The position numbers and the translations under genes are program-made. The notes beneath the pieces are model-generated. The model was not told the DNA's origin. It did no database searches and worked only from the letters and a program-made list of their open reading frames with translations. Below, in pieces: positions 50,901 to 62,900 of a stretch of 64,000 bases of DNA (its first letter is position 1; each line of letters begins with the position of its first letter). The DNA lies in the NCBI RefSeq assembly GCF_019399895.1, contig NC_091889.1, positions 868,001 to 932,000 on the forward strand, written 5' to 3'. This DNA comes from Cardiocondyla obscurior. Its lineage: Eukaryota > Arthropoda > Insecta > Hymenoptera > Formicidae.

Positions 50901-53900
50901 TAAACTCGCATAAGGTTTTTTTTTTTTTTTTTTTTTTTATAGAATTAATGTTGCTTAAATACAAACTGAATATACAAGCTAAACCTAAACTCTGAACCTA
51001 AAAGTCGTTTTCAGAACCAAGAGAAATCATAACTTACCGTAATAGTCGAATGCATGAGCTGAGAAGGGGAGGGAAAAAAATTGTACTTAGTTACGATATC
51101 ATAAGAATGCACTACGCTAAAAACACCTCTCTACACTCAGACTAATTAGTTTCAAATAAAAAAGAGAAATTAATGGTAAAATTTAAAATTGTGTAAAAGG
51201 GTTACTGACAATTTAATACCGTAATACGTTTGGCAATTTTTAATATTCGATATATTCTATAGAACAACGGCATAATAATAAATAGATATTAATTAATTAA
51301 TTTTTTTAACGTGTATAAATTGTTTGTGAAAATTTCTAAAGTGAATAACAAATAAAATTATAGAGTTTCATAGACATAATCAAGTGGATTGTACCTTAAA
51401 ACAAAAATTACGCTGAATGTAGTTAGGTGGATATAATGTTGTAAATTTTTATATTGTGCGATGCTTCGGTTCCTATGTATGAGAGGAAACGTACATATTC
51501 AGAATATTCATTATTAGGGTAATTAATGTTTACGTCTTCTACGTTCAACACTTTCGTTTAGTAACGACTGTATAAGTATTCATTAGTTAATGAATCCAAA
51601 TAATGTGGCGAAATCTATATTTTCATTTAGTTCTCCTTAACGATAAATGCTCTTTGATGAATGAGCTGCAATATCTCACCTACATCCCTTGTCACACTTA
51701 TACCCACCCCCTAAGTCTCTGAAAATTAATGAAGCAAATGCTTTTAAAAGCGATGTAGACACTTTTCTCAATGTTAAAAATATACATATATCTTAGGGAT
51801 TAACATTTTATCAAGAATTAAAAAGTATCACAAAAGAAGTTGTTTTCATAAATCTCTTCTTGCATATTTATCATTAAAAATTATTTTTATATCTGAAAAT
51901 ATACTTGAAGAAAGATTTTATGTGAGCACAAATTTCAACTTCTCTACCAGCACGCATGAGTCATGGTATAATAATCTTATAAAAGTTTTAATTTATAGTT
52001 GTACTTCGTTATATGTTTTTCCAAAAAAATAAAAAATAAAATAAAATAAAAAACAGGACATTAGAATTTTTTTTTAGAGTTAATGTGCTGTGTAATCTTA
52101 ACTTTGTAAATTAATTATTTCATTAAACTATGAAAGCGTGTGTAAGCTGTTTCATTATATGCAAGCAAATTATCTGTGTATGTGGAAGTAAAAGAACTAG
52201 AAAAATTTGAAAAACTTTGTAGGCGATAGCTGACAATAAAATGTTCTCGTGAGAAAAAATTTCCAAGTATATAGTATTTATAATTAATAGAAATTTCCAC
52301 ATACAAAATTCTTGTTGCAGCATAATTCAAATGGAAAATTGGTTATCATAGCAACTTGTGTGTAATCTTCATGACTCCTCGTTGCCTTCACATAATCATG
52401 AATATATGAAGAAAAACGAAAAATCAAAGATTTTGCGGAGCAATGTTTAAAAAGCGCAAAGCACCCCACAGATTAGACTCTACATTCCTTCACTTGGAAC
52501 GCGACACATTTCTACCTTCCGATGTGTATCTCTACCTCTATAATGTAACGTTGTACGACAATTATGGAAGGGTAGTAAAAAAGTAGACAGAACATACATA
52601 GGTAGTTTGGTGCAGACCCACCTTTCCTGGGACGCCACCAGTCAGTCTCAAAGTAGCCTGCGGAGCAAGAGTGAGTTGGTGTTGTTGTTGAACAGGAGGA
52701 GTAGATGGTGTATGCAGAGGACGATGTGGACAGTCCTTGTGTCCAACACCGGATGAATCAATCAGATTGTATCGCAAGACAAGGGAACACGCGTATGTTT
52801 AATTAACACCGCAAGATCAGTTAGATAACAAATATATAAAAGATTTATCACATATTGATATACGTGTACGTATATCTGTCGATATTCGTCTTCTATTCAA
52901 ACTGAACAATCAGGTGTTTAATATTCAACGGAGGGCACTTCTTTCTTTTCCACCAGATAAAAAAATTTTGTCAATTAATATTGCATTATTTTTTATCACA
53001 GTAAAGTAGGTGGTGTTGGAACAAAATGTGTAAAAGCTTATTAATACCAACATAAATTTGTGATCAGCCTCGTATCGTTAGCAAATTACAAGATTAAGAT
53101 TAATCGTCAATAAAAGTATATGTTTAATGTAAGTGTTTAAAACCTAACTGAATTTGCGGTTGTGTGTCGTGAAAATGAAAACGCTGTAAGTTGCCGCCAC
53201 CAAAAAAAAAATTTAAACCAAACCCAGATTAAGTGTTAGATGCTTACTACTCGTTACACACATAATCTAAGGCTCACAATAAAAACTGTTATTTAATTTC
53301 AATTATATTAAGAATTATAATTGATGTGCTGATTAATAAAATATTTATGTTACTACATAAATATAATGTTATTTTTTTTAACGTCCACTGTTGTTTAACA
53401 AATTATTAAAAAATCATGTAAAAGTGTTGAAAACTATTAATCCTTCGTAGATAATACGAAGGAAAAGTGCAAAATGATAATTGCGATGTAATGAATCATT
53501 AAATTCATGTTTCAAGAATATGTAAGTTTCCTCGCCACTTTAAAATTAATTATAAGAAACGATTTAGAAGGTTAAATCAATCTTAATGTTAATCAATCAT
53601 TCCAAAATTAAAGACTTTTTTTAACTTTACTTAATAAAACTATTAATGAATTAATAACATCATAATTTACTTCATTCATAGTTAATACACGAAATAATTC
53701 ACAGTAATGCATAAAAAATATTGTTAAGACTTTCTATGTGGTTACAAATTGACTGTAACACAGTGTTGTAATAAAAAAAAAAAGTACTGTTTTTTTTCAT
53801 AGACCACCCACTTTACCATAATCAATCATAAAAAATTTTGATCATATAAAAAAAACTATGAAACATGTGTAATTTGATGATATTTTAGTAATCTTAAAAA

Positions 53901-54909
53901 ACGCACTGTGTAATCACACTAGAAATTCGTGAACTTGTATTAAAGTATTAATAATTAATAGAATTATTAAAAAAAAAAAATTAATAATATTAATAATTAT
54001 ATTCATATAAAGTGCAACAATATTTAGTACACATCTTGTACCAATCGATAAAATTTAATAAATTAAAAAAAAAAGAAAAAAAAAGAACTAATTACATAAA
54101 TTTCAATTCCATCAATATTTATGTTCATAAAACGTGATTTAAATATTACTGTGGTTCTCTAATATCTATTTTATCTCACAAGTGAAATGTAACACATATG
54201 TGCGGAATAAATCGATAAATATAAGAGAAAAATTGACTCACCGTCGTGGGATGTATGCGTAGTCTGAATGGTTTGCGTCTGCTTGCTGTAAACGACCGGT
54301 TCCTTCGGTGGAATGTTTGTATGCGCCACAGAGACGATTGTGAGCTCCCGATTCTTTCTTCGTCCCGAACTGCTTGACATTAAGACCAGATTACAATCGA
54401 TCTTAATACAGACATAAAAAAAGATACGAATAAATACCTTTGAGCAGAATTTATACTTGATGGCTGTAAGCTGGCATCCGGTGTAGCATTAGCACTTTGT
54501 TCAGGAGTGAGCGAGCTCGCACTCGTCAAACTAGAGAGCACATCTGTGACGCGAACGTAAATAATTAAAGTGTTGCATATGAAAATATGCGATTTGCGAT
54601 CAAACATGCAGTTACGTACCCGACACCGGTGCCACGCCCAAAGAAGACAGCATTGCATCAATCTCCTTGCGCTGATCCTTGTCTGCCCCAGAGGCACGAA
54701 CAGTAGCTTCTTCCACCTGTAATCCACAAATTATTTTACCATTGCGATCATCAAAAGTATGTTGCATTAATTAAATATTTAATTAATAAATCTCTTTATT
54801 TCCCTACATCTTTCTGTTCTTTCTCCCTTCTGCGCCTCTCCTTTTCCTCTCTAATAGCCTGGAGCTTCGCTTTCTTCCTCTCCAGCTCGGCCTTACGATC
54901 GGACATCAT
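44944..54909 (-). CDS. Cytoplasmic dynein 1 intermediate chain
   Basis: Scaffold subunit that ties the dynein heavy chain to light chains and to dynactin; the fly gene is short wing (sw). Exons in transcript order: 54909-54808, 54716-54620, 54543-54438, 54372-54242, 52657-52622, 51058-51038, 48662-48615, 47074-46895, 46820-46664, 46546-46174, 46068-45837, 45683-45256, 45105-44944; about 690 aa with both micro-exons. The N-terminus MMSDRKAELERKKAKLQAIR is the charged single helix that binds p150Glued. SKQTQT in the exon 54242-54372 is the LC8-binding motif. YNLNPGLEWEDEFT is a family block. WD40 repeats run from about residue 310 to the end (MDWSPQFPELLAASYN, LILGGTYSGQIVLWDNR, LFLTSSIDWTIKLWSLKE, LFAAVDDSGRLDLWNLN). 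An intron lies just before the start codon (acceptor edge 54931), and a likely non-coding first exon ends with aag/gtaagg at 55365. Long introns separate the variable micro-exons, as expected for a gene with tissue-specific isoforms. Confidence 0.94.
45730..45788. repeat. (TTAA/AATT)n low-complexity tract
   Basis: Repeated aattaattaa units in the short intron between dynein IC exons 45256-45683 and 45837-46068. Confidence 0.85.
47075..48614. other. Dynein IC intron 7
   Basis: AT-rich intron of 1.5 kb with several long A/T runs (47200, 47300, 47440-47480). No additional exon is evident. Confidence 0.6.
48663..51037. other. Dynein IC intron 6, containing two unexplained open frames
   Basis: AT-rich intron of 2.4 kb. 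It contains minus-strand open frames of 149 codons (49732-50181) and 126 codons (50372-50752), unusually long for this composition; see findings. Otherwise it holds homopolymers (49680-49720, 50200-50230, 50918-50938). Confidence 0.5.
51038..51058 (-). other. 21-nt micro-exon of the dynein intermediate chain
   Basis: Bounded by ccttctcag before and gtaagtta after on the minus strand. It enters and leaves in phase 1, so inclusion adds seven residues (AHAFDYY with the upstream G) directly before the DEYNLNPG block. Phase symmetry and consensus sites support a cassette exon. Confidence 0.8.
52622..52657 (-). other. 36-nt micro-exon of the dynein intermediate chain
   Basis: Bounded on minus by cttgctccgcag and gtgggtct. 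It keeps phase 1 on both sides and adds twelve residues, GYFETDWWRPRK, in the variable linker between the LC8 motif and DEYNLNPG. The larger open frame crossing this position (52562-52777) is in a different frame and is not the coding one. Confidence 0.8.
52658..54241. other. Dynein IC intron 4
   Basis: AT-rich intron of 1.6 kb separating the LC8-motif exon from the first micro-exon. It has homopolymers and TTAAT-rich runs (53950-54080). No exon is recognised. Confidence 0.55.
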
Positions 54910-55722
54910 CTTGCCGTTTACCAGTGGATATCTACAGTTGCACCAAAAATATTTCAACGATTCCTTTAAACAAATTATAGAAAATTCAAAATATATACAT
55001 ATCAAAGAAATGTTAGCGCGTCTGAGATCAAGCTAATCGAGGAGACTCCCGCAAGTAAACCTAACGCCAGGTAGGTATTGATTTCTCGGTGATGACGTCA
55101 ACCTGAGCGACATCGTCGGCAGCGTTAAGTTTGGAATTTAATAAATTTCCGAGCCAAATTAACGGCTCCTTTCCCGCTACCCGGTCGCGATCTCTCGTCC
55201 CGCTCGAAAGGACGCCGGTTTAGGCGAAATTATTCGGCACGTAACGCGGCAGGACTTAAAACGATGCACCAGCCCACCCGATCGAATCTGGGCGATGCCG
55301 ACATAACTGTGCGCAAATAGCTCGATACGAATCGAATGCGCCGCAAAATTATCGAGGACCTTACCTTCGCGAAAGACAACGAACAGTGCTGAACACGGCG
55401 GATGACCTGACACGTTGATCTTTACTTCATCTTTAGATCATTTCGAGATGTTTCGGGAATAAGATGTAAATCTACGACCATGGCACCCACAACTGTCCAG
55501 TGTCCACGACTTTCTGCGAGCACTATGCAACTGCGCGACATCAATGATCCCTAGGTGTCGCCATTATCTTTTTAGCCAGTTTCTTTTTGGGTCGCCAGAT
55601 CGCGCTGACAATACTGTAAATTTTATAAATAATAGAGGACAGCTCGATTGAGTTAGATTTGCAACAGCTCGAATTTTTTCAGGTACCTTACTGATAATTT
55701 TGAAATTTTTTTCCTTTGAGCG
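54910..55722. promoter_or_regulatory. Divergent promoter region, dynein IC (-) / NDUFB9 (+)
   Basis: 813 bases separate the two start codons. The segment 55020-55600 is CpG-containing and more GC-rich than its surroundings. On minus, ctttcgcgaag followed by gtaagg (exon edge 55365) looks like the 3' end of a non-coding dynein IC first exon. NDUFB9 starts directly at 55723 with a short leader. A 78-codon minus frame (55177-55413) overlaps the putative leader and is probably not a gene. Confidence 0.6.
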
Positions 55723-56522
55723 ATGGCGCATATTCCCTCGGAGATTATATCGCACCAGCAAAAAGTGTGCAGGCTGTACAAACGGGCTCTGCGTTGCTTA
55801 CAGGACTGGGTTCACGAGCCACATAATCGGAGGTACGTTACCGAGGTTGAATTCGCATATTGCACTTTGATTAACTTAATTATTAGTTCGATCAACGAAG
55901 AACGGCCAAAGCAATATTTTTAATCAGTTAAATGCTCTTAATTTGAGCTTCCTTTCAATAGAGATTTAACATTCCATAATGTTAACGAGGATGCGTGAAG
56001 TGTTACTTAATAAGCCGAGTTGGTTAAGTTAATCAAAGCTTGCTAAAAGTTACAGTGATTGAAAAAAGACAAAGACTTAATTTGTTAACAGAGAACAATT
56101 TCTAGCTTGGTAGAAAATAATTCTATGAATATGCTTCCTATTCCAGGGAATGCAATATAATCGATTGTCACAATACATTTCTATTTTTTTTTTACAGATT
56201 TGAGGCTGCGTTATTAAGAGAACGTTTCGACAAGAACAAGGATATGAAGGATATGATTTATGCTAAACATCTACTGCAAGAAGGACAGAAAGAGCTATTT
56301 TCTAAAGTACACTATCAGCCAATCGAATTTCCGAATTCAGTAAGAGGAGTGGCATATGGCCGAGAAGTCGAGACAGAGGACTGGATTCTAGACTTTTGGC
56401 ATCCCTTGGAGAAGGCTGCATATCCTAAATATTTTGCGCGACGTGAACAATTGAAAGACGAGTACATTAAGTGGTACTTCGAGACCTATCCTGAGGAAAA
56501 GAAGAAGATAGATAGCCACTGA
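55723..56522 (+). CDS. NDUFB9: NADH dehydrogenase (complex I) subunit NDUFB9 / B22
   Basis: Accessory LYR-motif subunit of mitochondrial complex I (membrane-arm tip region). Two exons: 55723-55832 and 56198-56522; 144 aa (human 179). The N-terminus shows the LYR-type motif CRLYKRALRCLQDWV (residues 16-30). The second exon has LLRERFDKNKDMKDM and the family-typical WILDFWHPLEKAAYPKYFAR, matching the WHPSEKAMYPDYFAKR block of vertebrate B22. The intron splits an AGA codon (AG/A). The short leader and divergent position next to dynein IC fit a housekeeping gene. Confidence 0.95.
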
Positions 56523-57472
56523 ACCACTTATTAAATATAAATACTTGGGTTACATCAATGTGACATTATTTGTAGATACTGTAATATAATATAATCGTTA
56601 CATGAAAAGCTCTCGTTTATAAAATTAGTACTCCTGTCACGGTGCACCCTTGTTACAAGAATCGTAGTTATTAAATCAACGCGCATGCGAACAAGAACAC
56701 TTCGTTTCGTACATGTTTATTATATAATTAGAATACACAGTAAGCAACCTAGCATATCTCTAATTTCATTTTACATTTAACATATGTAATACTAATGTAG
56801 CACAAAATAACATATGTGGCTTCAAACTTTCGAAAACTAGATTGAATCTCTAACGCGGTCAAATGATACACGGTAAGAAATTATTGCGCTTGGACGTTTG
56901 TAATGTTGAATTATTTCTATTTTAATCATAATGAGTGGAATTTATATAATTCGTCTGCTTGTGAATAAAAAATAAAAATAAAATAAAATAGCGAAATTAT
57001 TTTATCAATATTCTTTTCGTTGCTAAAGTACATGAATTCACTTATGCTATTATGTAAATACGACTGTTTTAATAAAACGTATATGCATAATTCTGGTTTA
57101 TAATCACAAAAACCATTTTTCAGTAAATCACGCTTAAAATTGTGAATAGATTTGTATTGTTCTTCAGTGTCTGTGGAAATTCGTCTAGTCGGTCTAATGC
57201 GTAAGTCAATTAACGTTTTTGCATAATATTAAATCTTTTTATAAATTTAAAAAATGTAAAATTTGTGTTTGAAAGATAAAAAATGTAACAAGTTTTTATG
57301 CCTAATTTGCAAATAAGTCTGCGTGCTACTGAAATAATACATAAATGTCGCTAAAATTCTTATCACTTATCTGTAATTTATAATCTTCATCAGAAACAAT
57401 GTTACTGATTACTTGCATTAAGTTACTATATGTAATACATGTGTATATTATATATAGTATATTTTAGAGTAT

Positions 57473-57503
<31 letters not shown>

Positions 57504-58101
57504 ATATATTTATATAAATAAAATATATGAACAAATGTTTGGACCTATGTTACAATTCTTTAACATTGATAGATTTGATTTCGGAAGCGACGTTCGGAAA
57601 TGGAACAAAGTAAAAAAAAATATAGAATTGCTGTATTTGTGCTCTCACAAAAGGATTCGTGCGCAATGAGTCAATTACATGATATCTTGTACGAAATTCT
57701 AAAGTTTATTACTTGCAGTACGTAGTAAATTAATCAGTAACTAGATAAAACTGCATATTTCATTAATGAATACAATTTGAATTTGTTAGCATATATTTTT
57801 TCTATATGCAGTACGTAGAATTTTCTTAATAATCACACCAGAATATCCTTGTAATAAGGATTAGGCATGGAAAACAAGTTAAGTAAACTCATTACTCAAA
57901 TGAAAATTAATTACGACATATATATACATCCTTCCTAATTTCTCATTTATACTCATCATTTTTTTTTGCGACTTCCTATTAAGATGAAGTGCCTCTTTTA
58001 GCTTCTACTTTTCTATCTTCACATTTTCGGAACGTCTTTCTCTATTTTGAAGATATCGGCTGATTATTACATAGACAGAGTCATTTGTGACATAATTAGG
58101 A
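56523..58101. other. Convergent spacer between NDUFB9 and SF1
   Basis: About 1.6 kb of AT-rich DNA containing the 3' UTRs of both genes. Candidate signals are ATTAAA near 56530 for NDUFB9 and complement AATAAA at 57705-57710 for SF1. A TA-rich microsatellite lies at 57474-57525. No gene is recognised. Confidence 0.55.
57474..57525. repeat. (TA)n / TTATATA microsatellite
   Basis: About 50 bases of TA dinucleotides interrupted by single extra T or A bases, in the NDUFB9-SF1 spacer. Confidence 0.9.
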
Positions 58102-61100
58102 CTAACTGGTGGGTGGAGGAGGAGGCGGAGGTTGCGCTAGTAACGTCGGCAGCGTATTCAAGTCAATCCCGGGGGGTGCAGGAGTCTGTTGTTGAGGCGG
58201 AGGTGGAACCGGCGCAGCCGGTGGCCAGCCTCCCATCTGTTGTGGTTGCCAGCCTCCAGGGAAACCTGGAGGAGGCGCCGTACCTGGAGGTGGTGGTCGC
58301 ATCGGTCCCTGCTGACCTTGCTGCCATGGTGGAATTCCCATTCCCGGTGGGGGAATTTGTGTGGGCGGCATTTGTCCTGGTGGCGGCGGCTGATTGTTGC
58401 CGGCGGCCATCCACGGCATTAACGGCGGAATGTTGGGCTGAGTAGTAGAACCAGGTGGTGGTGGTGGTGGCTGCATCACTCCTGGTGGCGGTGGCATACT
58501 TACCGGTGGCTGCCATTGCATATTCATGTTGTTCATTCCCTCACCACCTTGGCTCCACGGCGGTGGTGCCATACCAGGCGGCGGCATTATCGGACCACTT
58601 TGCATCATTTGTGGTGGAGGATGTGCTGGAGCTGCCATTAACGCGCGAGGTGGTTGTTGCCTGAAACAGATAAAATTAAAGTATAATAAAATAAGTAAAA
58701 AAAAAATTAAAAAAATAAAAGAGAAAAAAAAACATACCTATCAAATAATCCAGGATAATTAGGATTAGGAGTCTGTCTATTTTGCCCTGTTTTCGATCTA
58801 TCCGGTGGTGGGCCTTCTCCTAATTCTGCCATGAGCGACATGTATTCCTCGTCTATTTTAGCTTTATCTCCAGCTTGACCCATTCCTCCCATTCCAGCAG
58901 CTGCTGGACCTCCTTGACCCGGTCTTTTTGATCTACAATCTCGAGCAATATGTCCTGCACCACCACAACTTGAACAAACTATGTTGTTTGTCACATTTGG
59001 TTTGTCGGGACACTAAAATTCCAATAAAGTTATATAAGTTATACAAATAAAAAATTTTTCTTTTTTTTAATAAAATATTACACAATTTTTACAAACCAGC
59101 CAAGACTTATGATCCGAAGCTCCACAATTAGTACAACGAGGTCCATCATTCTCACGTAGCGTTCCGTTCAATAAAGCTAATTCACGTAATTGATTACGAC
59201 GCAAGTCGTTTTGACCTTCCGGTACTTCCACGCCTTGTCGAATAATTTCGTGAATCTATATATAAAAATACAGTTAAACACTTTAATTATTTATACCGCT
59301 ATTACAACAAAAATTTAAATAAAATACGTAACACGTACCCGTTCTACAGCCTTCTTTACAGCATCTAAATTGTTTGCAGTTATGTAAGCATGTAAAGGTT
59401 CATCTTCTCCTGGTAAAGGTTGTCCATCTTTCCTACCAACTTTTCCTTCTTTTACCGAGCCTTTTCCACGAATTATAATCTTTGCGCCAGTTTCCTTTTC
59501 CATAGCTATAAAAGATTTTAAAGAAGCAAACATAAATAAAAAATTTTAATTACAATTATTATGTAAATTGATTTATATTTTTTTTACGGAAATTGTAAAT
59601 TGCATTTTGTGGCATTTCCTTACATTTTAAAGTATTTCCACGTGGTCCAATAAGCAAACCAACAAAATTAATATCAGGATGTTCTTCTTGAGGAATCATT
59701 ACTTTATCATGAACTCGTATTATTGGCGGTCTATAAAAAAATAAATATTATAAATGTGTGTATTAGCATAAAAAATATGTAACATATTTATAGAACTTAC
59801 TTATAATCTGGTGGTGGCTTAAACTCTGGATTGATTTTAAGAATCTTCTGAATTAGATTATGACGTTCTTCCTCTAATTTACGTCTTGTACGATATTCTC
59901 TTGTGTTCAACCGTTTACCATCGCTACTGTAAATAGGCTCTGGAGATGGGGATCTGAAAAACAAAAAGAATAGTACCATATCAAGATATAAATTTTGATC
60001 AAGATGGTACTAGCGTACAAGCAACCTGACCCTACTATGACTGTATGAATATAAAAGTGGGGAAGAACCGTTGATTTAGAGCAGAGAATTACGTAAATAT
60101 AAATTTTAATAAGATTTTAAAAAATTAAAAAATATTATGCAATTTTATTTTTTATCTTATTAATTTACTTGTATTAAACTGTCTGAAAAAATGTCATTTT
60201 TTTTTAATTAACTAAAACTTATTCTTACGAAAAATTTATCTATTAAGAACAAAATATTTTATATTCTAAAATTTTGTTCACAATATTAAAAAAATTATTT
60301 AATAATTAAAAAATAATTATATATATATTTTTTTAGGAAGTCATTGCATGATTGTATCAGTTTGCTTATATAATCTGTTATATGTATTTGTAAAAACTAC
60401 GGAAAAAAAAACTGTATTATAGAACTGTATATTATTTCTCAACAGTGCCAAGGTATCGAAACAAAGAATAGAAAAATTGTCGCTGCCGAATATAGTATAA
60501 TTGTATATTTAGTATTCTATAGTAGGCAACCACTGGAAGACTGCGCGTTTGTGCACGGCAGATATCGGTATGATGTCAGCTGCTAAGACAGATCCTGTGA
60601 TTATTAAGAAATAATCTTTTGTATTAGTTATAATGCAATTAATGTCTATGTATTAACAGAAACACAATGACATAAAAATAATGGTTCCAGCTAAAATTGG
60701 AAAAGTCAAACCTATTGGAATAAATTAATTTATTAGAAAAAGTATATGCATTTATTATTTAAGACCTGTACCTGAAAGTAGCGTTAAATTCTTTGTTACA
60801 ATATTACGGTACAAATGAGAATTTCAATAAACCGATATTTTCCTGAAATCTGCTCATTAAGATTGTAATTAGCAATATTGACAAATTGATTGATTAATAA
60901 TCTTCCTATTAGCATCAGGATTATAACAATTTTTTAATATGCCGTGCAAATTACGGCAGCCTGAACAAAAAGAATTTCACTCAAGATGACCCATGCATAA
61001 AGTTGGAAATTTCTATTGAGTAATAAAGTACCTAATACTGCATAATTTTCAACTGATTACTTGAAAAGAATTACGATAGGTCACCTCAGAGTTACTCTGT

Positions 61101-62900
61101 GTGCAAAAATGTATCTATATATATGAACTAGAATACCCACTGTTCTCTTTAAACGCTGCTACTAATATAATACATTGTATATGAAATGTATCAAAATGTA
61201 TTGTCTTACATATTTTTAATTAATAAATAAAAATTTTTTAAGATATATATATATATATATAAATTAACAACATTGTAGCAGTGTTTAATAAAAATGAGAT
61301 ATTAAAAAAGATTGATTAGGGCAAACCAATACTATCAAAATTCATCTTCTGTGTTGCAAAAGGGCTCTAATCAAGCCCAACGTTTTCAAATGGACATCGG
61401 TATTCCCACACTAATTGAACCTTTGAGCCACATAGATATCTTTTAGGGCTCTTGTATTATGGGCTGCTGTATGTTGAGTAGATAGGTATTGTAGATATGT
61501 TATGTTCATTTTTGGTATGTAAGTTTCTTTCAAACCTTTCCTCAGGGTTAAGTGGAATTCCAAGATCTCCAGTGCGTAGCTTCCTGCTGATTTCCTCAAT
61601 CTGCAGCTGAACTGTAAACCAACGGGTTAGAGGGGGCGGAAACCCCAACAGTTAGATATTGCCAATTTGCCGTATACATTCTATAAAATAAGCATGTTTC
61701 AGAAAAGTAATAAAGTATTCCAAAGTCATAAGCTTGTAATGCTTTATGTGACTTGTTTGGTATTTAGTTATTTGAAAACTGTGCAAATTAAACAAGTGAA
61801 CCTGTGTTGAGTTATCACATATCTAAATAACAAGTTTATTATGCAGGTTTCATCTAATTCAATGTTATGATATTGAAAATGCATCAATGATCAGATTATA
61901 CAATTATTCAGCAAAATTGGCAATCCCTCTTGCCAAATTTGATGATTTTATACAGTTCTTAATAAGAACTCTTGATGCTTACCTCCAAGAATTTTGAATT
62001 TTTATTGGTATATATATTATCATACTTACATCATCATAGCCATCTACTCTTATAAGTTAGGTTTCAGAAACTTATGTACAGAAGCAAAGTATTTGAAACA
62101 GTTCCCTAGCTATATGTGTTAACACTACTAAAGACTATAAATGTGATACAACAAAAAGAAACTTACAGAGATAAGCCTTCTCCTGTTCAGGAGTCAAATT
62201 TGTCGGTAGTACAGTAGGCATCCCTGGTATAAATGTTTTGTCATGTTCACTACCACTCCATCTAGTCTTTTTCCTCTTCTTACGTTCTCCTTCTTTAGAT
62301 TCTTTCTCCTGTTTACAATCGCCTGCAAAAAATCCTATTGTTAATTCACAAATATACAATGGTATCGTTATAACTTTCTTTACAAATGCTCTTTACAAAT
62401 GTTGAAAAGAGAAACATTCAAAACCTAACATATTGATACTACTTTCAGAGAACACGCTACAAATCCTTTCACTTTTCTGATAATAAAATAAAAAGAGTCT
62501 CGCGCATTTGCAGAACTTCTGTTATTCTTATCTACACCGAAACTCGAATGATTTCGAGTTTAGTAAATGGGAAGGCAAGCAAATTCTTTCTGAAACAGTC
62601 GGCTTAATTTGCGAGCGTGCACGAAAGCATTCAAAGAGATAGACAGAAAATGCAAAGATAACGAGTAAAAGACGCCTCACCTTCCGCTTCCCGCTTGCGG
62701 CTCGTCGTTACGACGCCTGCCGTGTTCGCGTTCGGCGGAGTGCCGTTTGCGATCGCGGCACTAACCGCGGCGGCGGCCGCCGCTGCGGCCGCCACCGCTG
62801 CCGAGTTTACGCTCGCGACATTCTGCTGCTGCTGTTGTTGCTGCGCGTTTTGCAGGTAACTGGGATTTAACAGCGACGTGAAATTTCGCGACTGATTCAT
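58102..62900 (-). CDS. SF1: Splicing factor 1 (branchpoint-binding protein)
   Basis: Nuclear protein that recognises the intron branchpoint with U2AF during early spliceosome assembly. Exons in transcript order: 62900-62681, 62322-62167, 61611-61536, 59953-59801, 59730-59624, 59505-59339, 59255-59097, 59012-58738, 58660-58102; about 623 aa. The N-terminus carries a Q-run and an Ala-run (low complexity). A basic RKKRKKTRWS segment with the U2AF65-binding tryptophan follows at about residue 97. Next come the helix-hairpin region (LQIEEISRKLRTGDLGIPLN), the RSPSPEPIY double SP phosphosite at about 151-159, and the KH domain (FVGLLIGPRGNTLK; GAKIIIRGKGSVKEGK) with QUA2. Two CCHC zinc knuckles (CTNCGASDHKSWLC, CSSCGGAGHIARDC) precede a Pro/Met/Gly-rich tail of about 185 aa. 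The start is the first ATG; the frame upstream runs to a stop without another ATG. Confidence 0.96.
59954..61535. other. SF1 intron 3
   Basis: AT-rich intron of 1.58 kb. It contains (TA)n near 61243-61262 and A/T runs. No exon or repeat element is recognised. Confidence 0.6.
61612..62166. other. SF1 intron 2
   Basis: A 555-base AT-rich intron with nothing recognisable inside. Confidence 0.55.
62765..62850 (-). repeat. CAG/GCN repeats encoding polyQ and polyA in the SF1 N-terminus
   Basis: On minus the exon encodes NAQQQQQQQNVAS followed by an alanine-rich block with nine consecutive alanines. Mixed GCN codons keep the alanine run from being a pure repeat, while the glutamine run is mostly CAG/CAA. 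Confidence 0.85.

Noticed and set aside
52562..52777. 71-codon minus frame over the dynein 36-nt micro-exon
   Set aside because: It reads the micro-exon in a frame incompatible with its phase-1 neighbours; the 36-nt phase-1 interpretation is better supported.
55177..55413. 78-codon minus frame upstream of dynein IC
   Set aside because: It overlaps the inferred non-coding leader and its splice donor; no similarity to known proteins.
58102..58664. Plus-strand and alternative-frame open frames over the SF1 proline-rich exon
   Set aside because: They are antisense or shifted readings of the CCN-rich repeats that encode the SF1 proline-rich tail.
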